Source: Rhipicephalus microplus
Taxonomy: Eukaryota > Arthropoda > Arachnida > Ixodida > Ixodidae
Direction: 5' to 3'
Assembly (NCBI RefSeq): GCF_043290135.1
Contig: NW_027464588.1
Span: 4,043,501 to 4,107,500 of the forward strand
DNA: 64,000 bases
Positions 53,900-64,000 of the stretch are shown in pieces; within the stretch, counting starts at the first letter, position 1; each line of letters starts with the position of its first letter. The notes beneath the pieces were generated by a model, which was not told the DNA's origin, searched no databases, and saw only the letters and a program-made list of their open reading frames with translations. Made by a program: the position numbers and the translations under genes.

Positions 53900-54034
53900 A
53901 GCAGACCTCTGGCTGGGCGGACCAGTGGATGACTCCGCGTCCGTCGCCTTGGGGCAGGGAGCAGCGTCTCCCGTAAAAAGCGAAAAACTTGATAACAATG
54001 CTCGGAGCCGAAAGCAGAAGCGTTCTATGAAGAG

Positions 54035-54049
54035 CATGTCATGTGAAGA
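54035..54049 (+). repeat. Target-site duplication of LINE-9, right
   Basis: CATGTCATGTGAAGA, identical to 48649-48663. Confidence 0.95.
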
Positions 54050-54160
54050 TTTTCATGTTATCACTAGAGAAATATTTCTTCAGAAATTCATGTTATGCCT
54101 TATCAAGTTTGGTAATGATAACATCAAATAAACGGCCGTGAGAGCTAAAAGTCATAGGCG

Positions 54161-54191
<31 letters not shown>

Positions 54192-54260
54192 TGATAGATA
54201 GATAGATAGATAGTTACGCTAAAAGTTGCCGAAGTTTGCTAAGAAATGCTTCGCATTTAT
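54050..54260. repeat. Composite repeat copy A, right part (GATA run and tail)
   Basis: TTTTCATGTTATCAC continues the repeat cut at 48648, as the parallel stretch of copy B shows (about 56245-56275). GATA units run 54161-54214. The tail TTTGCTAAGAAATGCTTCGCATTT (54237-54260) holds a small hairpin, AAATGC-TTC-GCATTT. Confidence 0.75.
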
Positions 54261-54730
54261 ATTTGTCTCGGCTATCACCAAATGTTATTGAACAACAGAG
54301 AAAATTGCAGATTCCACGTACAGTTGGAATCGATTATAAGCGAAGCAAAAATAACGAAGGTTGATATGTCACTTTAAAATCAGCACAACGCTACGAGAGA
54401 GAAATGAATTGTGCCGTATATGACTTCCATGCCATGAATATTATATTTGGACATGTCATTTATCTTTGTCACGTACTCATGTCACCTCCTTCTAAATTTT
54501 GTATATGCAGAGCTAGTGAAAGGACCGTGAGCGGGCTATGAGCGTAGCACGTAGTCTCGTTTTACATAACATGCATATCAAGATTATCACGCTTACACCA
54601 GTCATATAGCTGCGTTATCCATTGACGCCACGTAGCACCAAATTAGGTGTATGTGGCGCTAGCAAAACGGCCACGAGCGCATCATGAAGGGCCTAATATA
54701 CTCCGACGTAACGTTGACGAGCGCTCAGGT
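54261..54730. repeat. Sequence between copies A and B with at least one further monomer
   Basis: 54261-54400 shows nothing recognisable. 54420-54690 contains degenerate monomer sequence: GTAGCACGTAGTCTCGTTTT at 54544 and GCTAGCAAAACGGCCACGAG at about 54657. Confidence 0.5.
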
Positions 54731-56385
54731 TTGGCGCATTGACGCTAAGCTAGCAAAACACGAGAACACAATAGTCTGATGCCAGGCGCGAACGGCGCGA
54801 AATGCAACATGCCGCATTTCGTCCTGAGGACGCTACGCAGCTCCACATAGAAAACACTGCGTCTACCTCTCTTCGTGATTGAGAGACGCCGGCCTCACTC
54901 AAACGCGCATGCGGTAAAGCAACGCAGCGCGGCGCGCGCCTGCGAGCACACGACCGACGTTGCAACACGTCACATGGAACTGCCGGAACAAGCTTATGGA
55001 GTTTCAGTCACCTCTGATGCTCACGCTACTGGGGGAGCCTTGGGAGGCCGTCCTCGCCCGAGCTCACCTGAAAACTCAAAGGCGTCTCCTGGATCAAGCT
55101 GGTCGAGCTGCTGCGGCCACAGGTGTCCTGGAATGGAGAAACCACCTTCGACATTCACCCCTCTTTTTTTCCTTTTTTTCTCATAGATAAAAAATGTTGT
55201 ATCATGATCATCTCATCATCATGGCAGGAATATCGACGCCTTGCGTGGCATCGCCGGCTTGAATCGACGAAGTCAGCGCCTGCGCGCCCTCGTGCTGCGT
55301 CACGCCGAAGTGTATTGGCGGCTTGAGTGTGGCATGTAGTCACCTTTTTACGTGACCCACATGTTATGATTATCATGTCTGCACCAGTCGCATACCTTCG
55401 TCATTCATTCACGTGACGTAATACCAAATTTGGCATATGTGAAGTTAGCGAAACGGCCGCGAGCTCCTCATGAGTCTCACATGTAGTCATGTTGTTAGAT
55501 GGCATGCATGTCGTGCTTATCATGTTTGGACGTGTCATATGCATATGTCATCCGTTCTCTTCCCGTAATACTAAATTTCGTGCATGTGAAGATAGCAAAA
55601 CGGCTGCGAGCGCATCATGAGTGTAGCATGTAGTCATGTTGTTACGTGACATGCATCTCATGTTTATTATGTTTGCACCAGTATCATACCTTCGACATTA
55701 ATTCACGTACCAAAACGCCAAATTAGGAGTGAAGCTAGCGAAATGGACGACAGCGCATCATGAGCGTGGCATGTAGCCATGTTGTTACATGAAACGCATC
55801 TCATGATTATCATATTAGCACCGGTCACATATATTCTTCATACATTCAAGTCCTGTAATGCCAAACTTGGTATATGTGAAGCTAGCGAAACGGCCGCGAG
55901 CGTATGATAAGCGTGGCATGTAGTCATGTTGTTACACAACACGGGCCTGATAATTATGGTGTTTGCACCAGTGTCATACCTTTGTCATCCATTGGCGTCC
56001 CGCAATATAAATTTGGTATATGTGAAGCTAGCGAAACGGCGACGAGCACATCTTGAGCACTGCTTGTTGTCATGTTGTCATGTCAAGTTGTTACATGGCA
56101 TGCATGTCATGATTTTCATGTTAGTGTCTGTCGCTTTTGTTTGCAATGTAGTAGTGTCATATAGCAGTTTCGCAACTTGTCATGTCAACAAAGCCACCGC
56201 AAGAGCAGCATGACCGCAAAGTGTAAATCATGATATTGATGAAATACATGTGATGATTTTTATGTTATGACCACTCGCTCGTGTTCGACATACATACACG
56301 GTATGGCATACGAAGTTTAGTATTGATACCACTATCGAAATGGCCAGGAGAGCTAAATGTCGTAAGCAGCTAGATAGATAGATAT

Positions 56386-56423
<38 letters not shown>

Positions 56424-56466
56424 TCGCTCAAAGTCTCAAAGGTTCGCTAAGAAATGCTTCGCATTT
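54731..56466. repeat. Composite repeat copy B
   Basis: The head (GACGCTAAGCTAGCAAAACACG, then GTCTGATGCCAGGCGCGAA) resembles copy A and 16353-16400. Monomers are marked at 55333, 55480, 55627, 55770, 55917 and about 56062, a period close to 146. GATA units run 56371-56423, and the tail TTCGCTAAGAAATGCTTCGC ends at about 56466. The order of parts equals that of copy A. No protein is encoded; the class is unknown, with Helitron/DINE-like or pearl-like non-autonomous elements as candidates. Confidence 0.75.
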
Positions 56467-58036
56467 GAAAACTATGGACAATCTTTCGAAGAGAACCCTG
56501 ATAGTAAAGTTTCTGAAGCGAAACTTGGTGTAGCGTTTACTGGAGTAAACGTTTGAAACGCAAAGACACGGGAGGAGGGACGCGTTCAAGATGCTTTCGC
56601 TTGGCTTCCTCGGCTCGCGTCTCGTCGTTGTTCCCCGCGCAAAGTCTCAATTCTAGAACGTGATCAGCATTCTTGACTCGCACCTCGTCAGTGTCGTTGG
56701 TCTTCCATTGCCGACACTTGCGTCCAGATTTCCTGGCTCGCACCTCATCTGTGTCCCAGGTGCATTGTCGTCATTTGCGGAAGCAATCGGCTTCGCCAAC
56801 CCGCAATGCCAGCAATGGCCAGCAAACGTACGCGCACACTAGCGGGAAGCACGCCCCGGCAGCGTCCCACCCGTCGGCTTGATCGCGCAGAAAGCAAGCG
56901 TTGCGCTGATCACTTTGCCGGTGCAGTGGCACCACGGACGGGCTGCGACATTACATTCCTGCACCATTCAAGCCGGGTGACTGCAGCGCCACGGCGAGCC
57001 ATCGCACGAACTAATAAGAGTAGCCTCCCACCAGGTGCTTTTCTCACGACCGCGCGCAGCGTAGGTACCAAATTGCACGACCACCCCTAGGCACTTTAGT
57101 CCCTAGCGGGGCGCCCGCGCTGGCTGGAGCGGTGCGGGTATGTAAGGCGCCGCTGGCTGTGCTATGTGTGTTTCAGCGCTTCCTCTATTTCGGTGTTGTA
57201 TGGGGGTTTGTATTATTGCGATATTATTCCTTGCGTATATGGTGATGCGTGAGTGCTGACTGATGTGCCTGGACGTTAGTCTTGAATGCGTGGTGTGCTC
57301 TGACGCGCTTTAGTGAACACTGTCACACGGGTACTTGCTGCATGTGGTCGCGCTGAACTGTGATCCGGACTGTGTAGCGGCGACTAATACCAGTTTTCCA
57401 CAAGAAATTTTGATCGCATGCAACAACTTTGTCGCTGCTGCGCTGTACAGCATCGAGTTTTGCTCGGATGCCCTGACCGCGATCACAAGTGTCTGTGTGA
57501 CAACGGCGGTATAAAAATCGTATTATTTCCTCTACTCGCACAGGTAGTCCAAATGGCATAGAGAAAAAAAAGCTGTGACTGCAATATCCCCTGTCGGTGA
57601 TCACACGTGAATGCTTTTACCAAGTCAAACCGTTGAGTTCTGTACACTTTTTTGGCCTCTACTTCTTTGGCTGCTTACATGACAATGAAAGAAAAAAAGC
57701 AGTCTACTGATTACATAAAAATTACGCAGAAACGGTGGATCATACTTAGGAAAGTCTCTAGAAAAGATATAACGTCTGCAAAAAAGCCCATGTACGTGTT
57801 CGGTTTTGCAAACAAGCCTGTTGCTCGCGCTTTTCGCAACTTTTGTTGTTAGGGTTCTGCTGACATGAGCCGCAGTGGACCACCGCATTATACATAAATT
57901 GTATGATTGGTGTGTGAAGTGGTCACCTGGATATTGCGATCTTCATGAAAAGCGGATGCTTTGCCTTCAGCGCAATTTTGGCATGCTCACTTTTTGCTTA
58001 ACACCTCATTCTAAACCTCGTCGTACAATGAAGGTG
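56467..58036. other. No gene recognised
   Basis: A GC-rich part (56540-57130) with several short frames on both strands and a more mixed part to 58036. No domain motif, no transposon landmark. It could be host promoter DNA or an LTR of an unrecognised element. Confidence 0.3.
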
Positions 58037-59100
58037 TCATCATCATCAGCCTGACTACGCCCACTGCAGGGTAAAGGCATCTCCCATGATCTACCAAATA
58101 CCCGGTCTTGTGCTTTTCGTTGCCATGTTATACCTGTAAATTTTTAATCTCATTGACCCACCTAACTTACTGTCTCACCTTCGTGCGTTTGCCTTCTTTG
58201 GGAATCCTGTCAGTTACCCTTAATAACCAGCGGTTATCCTGCCTACGTGCAATGTGCCCAGCCCATGTCCATTTCTTTTTGATTCCAACTATGATATCCT
58301 GAACCCTGGTTTGTTCGCTCACCCGCTCTGCTCTCTCCTTGTCTTTTAAAGTTACGCCTATCATTTTACCTTCTTTCGCTCACTGGGTCATCCTTAATGT
58401 AAGCTCAACCATCTTCGTAAGCCTCTAAGTTTATGCTCTTTAGGTAAATACCGGCAAGATGCAGTTGTTACATACCTTCCTCTTAAGGGTAAGTTGCAGA
58501 TTACCATTCATGATTAGAGAATGATGGCTGAATGTGATCAACCCCATCTTTATTCTACTAGTTACTTTACTCTCATGGTTCAGCGGTTACTACCTGTCCT
58601 AAGTAGACATATTCCTTTACAACTTTCAGCATCGCTCCACCTATCGTAAAATGCTGTTTTCTGCCGAGAATGTAGCAGATTACTTTGGATTTGCGCACAA
58701 TCATTTTCAGTCCTACTTTTCTGCTTTCCATGATTAGTTCGGTAATCGAGAGCTGTCATTGATCCTCTAAGTTACTCATCGAGGTAATGTCATCAGCAAA
58801 TCGCAGGTTACTAAGATAGTTTCCATCAACTCTTATTCCTAACTTTTCTCAAGCTAGGGTCCGGTAAACCTCCTGTAAACACGAACTAGATAGCACTGGA
58901 GAGATTGTGGCTCCCTGTCTTAAACCCTTCTCTATTGGCATTCTCCTACTTTCTTTATGGTGGCTGCGCATCCACTGTAGATTTCTTCCAGTATGTTTAT
59001 GTAGCATTCTTCTATGCCCTCATTCATTAGTGCCTGCAATACTGCAGATGTCTTGACTGAGTCATACATCTTCTCGTACTCTATGAAGGCTATGTATAGG
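58037..59100 (-). pseudogene. LINE-10: RTE-like LINE 3' half
   Basis: On the minus strand the C-terminal part reads RVQDIIVGIKKKWTWAGHIA, RRQDNRWLLRVTDRIPKEGK (58364-58167). Upstream pieces in several frames read IAFIEYEKMYDSVKT and VLQALMNEGIEECYINILEE, the RT palm. This combination (GHIARRxDNRW after RT) is typical of RTE-type LINEs. The 3' end near 58037 is an ATC-repeat (ATCATCATCAG on the plus strand). Many stops; truncated at about 59100 inside RT. Confidence 0.7.
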
Positions 59101-60976
59101 TGTTGATTGTATGTATGTATAGGTGTTGATTGTAAAGGTGTTGTTTGATATGTTTATGGCACGCGATAACGTTAAAGTTATAGTACTTTCTACAGCTCAG
59201 TTTAGTGCAGCGTATTTTATTCGCTGTATCTTCTTTTCATGATCTAGCAGTAATTTGTTTTCGGCAAGAAATATCAGTTGTGGTCTTGTTGCTTTTTCCC
59301 ACTTCTTTAGGCCAAATATTTAATAAAAGATCACATTTCATACAATAATATAAGGACCAGGGCAGTGAAGGGTCTTGACACTTTGATCATGCACTATCAT
59401 ATCGCAATTTTCAACTGCAGCTCAAAGCTTGGCATATTTATTGCATCATAGGTTCTATTGTTCCAACATTTGTCTGTGTAAACTTCTGGCTTGAAAATAT
59501 GCTCAGGCGATTGACAACAACTGGTTTATTGGTTTTTAAAAAGCACCCAAATTGTACTCCATGCCTACTGATTATAGTAAAGCATAATAGTATTTCACTA
59601 AAATGTGTGGTCAATAGGTACGAAACAACAGCTGTGGCACTTCAAGCAAGTTTTATGCAGTTAAATAAAACCTGGAAACATTTCATCACAGCACTATTGG
59701 GAGTCTGTCACCGTGTACAGATCTTTTGTACTTGCATAAGTTTCTGTGCTTGCAGGCTCATGCAAAGCAGAGCAGAAAAAACCTACGTTGCTCTTCATTA
59801 AAGCATAATAAAAATTCGATTTACCTCTTGAAGCCATGTATTTCAACTAGGAAGTTTGTCTGGTTAGAGTTGGTTGAGGAGGTAAAAGTACAGATGATCT
59901 TTAGATGCTATAACTCCCCCTGAGGAGGCTTTGGTAGTCAAAAAGAAAATACTTTTATAGCAGAAAACCAAGGCAAGGCTTTTCTTGATTTTGAATAAAA
60001 AAAGTCTTTAATAGTCTTTCGCAATAGAGTAACAACACCCTTCGCAAACACGAAGAAAATTCAACTGTTTTTCTGGGTATTTAGCTCTTTTGCTGGCTTC
60101 CGAGCAATGTTATACTAAGCTGTATTTTTACTTTTTATATAGCTTCTTGCCTATGCTTTTATAGCAAAGTGCTAAAAAACTGAACATTAAATGTCTAGAA
60201 ATTCAAATACTTCTGAAGTTAAGATTGTCACAAATATTTCGGATTTTCTGAAGCGTGTCAGAATGGTGTCATAAAATATTGAACTTCACTGTATAAATAG
60301 AATATTTTTGCTCTGATTGAACAAGTGCTGTTTCGATTGTCATGCATTTGCAAAGATAGGCAAACACATCAAAAATGACCGAATAACAAATGGCTTAGCT
60401 TAGTAAACAGAGAACTTGTATAATTCAAATGTGGTATTTTCTTGTATCTCATGAAGAGGGTAATATCATTCAGTACAAGCATTGCTGGTGATCTCCGTAG
60501 TCTTAGAACTAATTCAATTTAGGTAATTATAATTCAGGTTTCACTTTGTTGCATGTACCTATAGTAGCACAATATTTATCCTGTTTTTTATGCCTGTCAA
60601 GTTTATTATAGACCTTTTAACAACCCGGAAGTCGTATTATTATTGCCTGTCTTTGTCATATTTCACTCCGACTTCGCATAGTGTTTCATGCTAGATGCCA
60701 AAAGAGATTATTATGTCCCATCTCCCATTCAACACGAAGAGGTTTTTTAAGCTATCTCTCAAGGCAGTGACGTTATTCAGCATTCTGCTGTTGAGCAATA
60801 CTGTTTGTTTGTACAGGACGCTATACCATCGGTCGCATATACATGCTTTTTTGATCTACACATGTACCTTTAAAAATCACCAGTGTAAATGCGCCTGTCT
60901 TTATTTAAATATGAAGTAGTGCATTAAAATAAAGTCAGTATCTCTCTTCTGACGCTAAGGTAAAAGGAACTGATGC
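59101..60976. other. AT-rich stretch without a supportable gene
   Basis: A short repeat, TATAGGTGTTGATTGTA, occurs twice at about 59097-59135, at the edge of LINE-10. The rest has AT-rich frames and one AATAAA at about 60929, but no motif. Confidence 0.3.
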
Positions 60977-60984
60977 CGTGCAGT

Positions 60985-61251
60985 CAGGGGTGGATCCAGC
61001 CAATCATTTTAGCGGGAGGGGGGTTGCTTAAAGTAACACCAAAGAGAGGGGCGTGGTCAATATTTTTAGTTTTTTACTAGCCTAAAAACTATATCAGAGC
61101 ATAAATACTAATAATGTGCGCTTAAAGGAATTCCACTCATTTGTCCTAATTGGTGACAACAGGTGGACGGCAAGCACTGAAGCTGGTTATTACTGACAAA
61201 CTTGGAGGGTGGAGCGATCGCCTATAGCACCCCCTTCTGGATGCGCCACTG
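60985..61251. mobile_element. hAT-like MITE with 8-bp target duplication
   Basis: Left end CAGGGGTGGATCCAG and right end CTGGATGCGCCACTG are imperfect inverted repeats (CAGNGGNGNATCCAG). CGTGCAGT flanks both sides exactly (60977-60984 and 61252-61259). An 8-bp duplication and a CAG start are typical of hAT elements. At 267 bases, with no coding frame, it is non-autonomous. Confidence 0.8.
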
Positions 61252-61259
61252 CGTGCAGT

Positions 61260-64000
61260 TCTGCACGAGATCACAGGATTGATTGCGAACCTCATGAGTC
61301 ACTTTATAATAGTTGTAATATGCACTAGTACCCTAGTTTTTTACACTCAGAGAGATTAGACCAAAATAATTAAGCTTTCACTAGAAACAGTGCATCTCAT
61401 AACCAGACTTTAGTATTGCGACATGAAACTGTTGAGCCTAAATTTATTAATTCTTCTCTTAACCAGCATCGATGTACAGTGCTTGCCAAATCCTGCTCCC
61501 AGTTTTTTCATGTAAGTGTGTGGTTGATCACAAAATTATTGCATTATTTAGCAGTGTGATTTTTCAAGGCCTACCCTATTGCCATGCCCATTTTTTCACT
61601 ATTGTTCAAACCAGAAGACAAGTTCACCATGGAACATTTACTTCATGGGAGGATGTTTGAAACAGTTGGTTATGTGTTCATGTTGGCCCATACACACGCC
61701 TTTTGCAAATCCACAAAATTTCTTCATCTTCATGAGGCATACCAGTTCTATATAACTGTGCAGCAGACATGCACGCATTCTGTCAAAGAATTAATGTTCA
61801 GAAAAAATGGAAATTTTGAATAAAAGTTACTGAGAAGAAAATGTAAAGTTGGCACCTCTCATAATTATATGGTGATTTTAAGACGTTCAACCCCACATAT
61901 GACCGAAAATAGTAAGTTAACCTTGCCTGAAAAAGTTGCTTGTTATTTACTACACGCTTTAAGTAGTAATATGAATTCTCTGCAATTAGAGAGAAGTGCA
62001 AATCTAGAAAAAAGTGCATTTTAAAACAAAACGAGGGAGTAGATAAACATTAACGCCACTGAGCCCTTTTACTAAATATCCTATCCAAGTTTGCAGCAAA
62101 ATAAGCACCTGCAAACATATGCGCTGGTAATAACAACACAATGCTCAGATTGAGGTTTTTGATGCAGGAAATATTAAGGAGTTATGAAAACGACCACATG
62201 TTAGATAATGAAGCCAAGAAAATGCTTTATTAGCAGTTTTTAAAATGCTTAACTTGCGGTTCGTTTCAATAATGTTCCTGACTTAGCTCGTTGTGCACTT
62301 GGCAGGAGTGCAGATTCATTTCCGCGACTGCCACTTATCTTCCTTTGAGATGCTTGGCAGCAAGTACGCCTACCTGTAACAGAAATGGCAAATTACCCCA
62401 CCTCTTCCTTTATTTTCCTGTACAATTCAAGCAGCAGCCTATCATTTCACTTCAGAATAAAGGCGGTAGTTGTGAATAATCTCTGCATGAATGATTTTCA
62501 CTGCATGAATCGGGCTGCAATTCAAAGCATAAACTCTCATAATGAATTGTAATAAGTGCCCACTTTGTTCAGACTGCAGAAATTTAGGCAAAATTGGTTG
62601 AAACACAAAAATATGAAAATAGGCGTGCATTTTTACTGTAAAATATAGCACAGTAAAAATACTGTAAACAGAACACTCGCAGATAGAGTGGCTGAATCGG
62701 TGGCAAGCGTTTCTTGGTTGTACGGGTAGTCACATTTAATAGGCCTCTTGTGCAGCCCTGGCAATTCTATGAAAAAAACACATGCTGATCCCTCCATTCC
62801 AACTTCAATCGTGATTGGGCACTGTGAAATAAAGAGCAAGCGTCCCTTTTTACTTTACAGGAGATCTCGAATATGTGCCAATGACCAAGGAGGAGCAGGT
62901 TTTACATTACAGGAGATGTCGAATATGTGCAATGACCCTCCCCGCCCGCAATTATTTTTCAACCTGTTCACCTCTACGAAATTCTGTAGCAGCAGTTCTT
63001 TGGAACCAAAGTTCTGAGAGTCTCTATATATGCGCAAGATTTTTTTAGTACTTTTACAGTTTGATGCCTCGAGGCTGCATTCTGAGTTGTCACAATTGTC
63101 TGAACACTTGTAGAACATCTTTCCCGCCTTGTCATAACACCTGAAATATTACGCAAGGATTCTCCTCGGGTCTGTAAAACAGTAAATGCATGTGTACTCA
63201 ATACAACATTTCATTAGAAAAACAGGTGTTCACTTTTCTTAAAGGCGCCTTTATATTGAAATATTTTCCAAGACCAAGCAAGGGCCCCCTTCCAGATCAT
63301 CTTTCAGCATCGAGGGGGTGATATCTCGAGATTTTACAGTAGTATGAAGTTGGAGGTAGTGCTTGGGCCGGTGTTCATCTCTCACTTTGAAGTACTGAGA
63401 ACCTGGACAGCTTGTACCCCTACGCAAAGAGAAGAAATACAGCATAACAAATACATGTGCACTGTTTCAAGCTTCAGCTCACCATGGTGAAACCTGCATA
63501 TCCATCAAACAAGTTGTGCAATTGAGGGCAATCTTCAGCCGTGTGTAGCAATTGAGCTTGTGAGGACGCACTTCTCACTTACCAGTCATAGTCAGCATGG
63601 CTATACAGTGTCGTGCTTTATGAAAAGGAAAACGTGAGAATGTGGTCTGCACTCAGCGGCGACTGGCAACAGTACCATCAACCTACAGCTGAAGAAAGCG
63701 GGTGCGCTTCTCTTTTTATCAGCGCCTATGCAACGGCCATAATTCATTTTTTTGTTTGCCAATAGATGCCTTCAAAAGGCGATGTGCTTTGTTTAGCGGT
63801 TGGTTTGGTTGTACCGATTCATCTAGTAACTATTGGTAAAAGAGTACCGACACGAAAATTGAATGTGTCATTTTTTTTGATGCAATGAGTGGCTAATGAC
63901 CTACTTATCTTCACTGCACACCTTTTTCAACGGAGCGCCCAACAGTTAAATTGTTTAAAGACAATTTCATAGTGCTCTACTCGGACGTACGAACGTCGCC
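61260..64000. other. AT-rich stretch without a supportable gene
   Basis: Short frames only. An imperfect two-copy repeat of period 52 (TTTACAGGAGATCTCGAATA at 62854, ATTACAGGAGATGTCGAATA at 62906) is the only structure I see. Confidence 0.3.

Larger units (their letters stand above)
48664..54034 (-). mobile_element. LINE-9: near-intact I-clade LINE
   Basis: A 5371-base element on the minus strand is bounded by a perfect 15-bp duplication. It has ORF1, ORF2 with endonuclease, RT, RNase H and zinc C-terminus, a 3' UTR, a TTAAATTTTC end and a CT-repeat tail (GAGAGAGAGA on the plus strand). ORF1 is open throughout, and ORF2 has a single frameshift. It is by far the best-preserved element here. 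Short or missing 5' UTR sequence suggests slight 5' truncation. Confidence 0.9.

Noticed and set aside
47890..56420. Regular ~146-bp spacing considered as a CRISPR-like array
   Set aside because: Units are contiguous, without short repeats separated by unique spacers, and the window is eukaryotic.
56537..57090. GC-rich overlapping frames (60-95 codons)
   Set aside because: Several frames on both strands, no motif and no splice context strong enough to support a gene.
61584..61823. 79-codon frame ending next to AATAAA
   Set aside because: Length is within chance for AT-rich DNA of this size, the peptide is not recognised and no upstream exon could be tied to it.

Overview
The window looks like arthropod nuclear DNA, most likely from a hard tick. 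That is inferred from the mix of transposon families: I-clade LINEs with a C-terminal RNase H, a CR1-type LINE with an esterase-like ORF1, short-LTR Mag-like Gypsy elements and a Ruka-like tRNA-derived SINE. No database search was possible. There is no confident complete host gene, rRNA, tRNA, CRISPR array or bacterial-type operon. Almost every recognisable protein belongs to a retrotransposon, and nearly all are broken by stops, frameshifts or deletions.

Layout. 1-16282 is a nested stack: a Gypsy remnant (Gypsy-4: pol debris and a ~1.1 kb LTR) was entered by a Mag-like Gypsy (Gypsy-1). Gypsy-1 then received a Tx1-like LINE inside its 5' LTR and a second Gypsy (Gypsy-2) in its interior. 17218-17378 is a hairpin insertion. 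17390-22179 is a decayed I-clade LINE. 22849-24853 is a terminal-inverted-repeat element carrying a 5'-truncated LINE with an 11-bp target duplication. 25250-31235 is another I-clade LINE split by a 2.8 kb antisense LINE insertion. 31237-32815 holds simple repeats and a SINE.

32816-39475 is poorer in transposons: one possible host first exon (33891-33983), two Penelope-like fragments facing each other (36735-38045) and weak tandem repeats. 39476-47610 is a further I-clade LINE interrupted by a short-LTR Gypsy on the minus strand (Gypsy-3, 39801-45702), whose gag holds a five-unit ~174-bp array. 47611-56466 has two neighbouring copies of a composite repeat (head, ~146-bp monomers, GATA run, hairpin tail). 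One copy is split by the best-preserved element in the window, a 5.4 kb I-clade LINE (48664-54034) with a perfect 15-bp target duplication. 58037-59100 is an RTE-like LINE end and 60985-61251 a hAT-like MITE. The rest of 56467-64000 shows no supportable gene.

Functionally the genes are the parts of copy-and-paste elements: nucleic-acid-binding ORF1/gag proteins, aspartic protease, APE-type endonuclease, reverse transcriptase, RNase H and integrase. Only the LINE at 48664-54034 comes close to being coding-competent; one frameshift separates its endonuclease from its reverse transcriptase.
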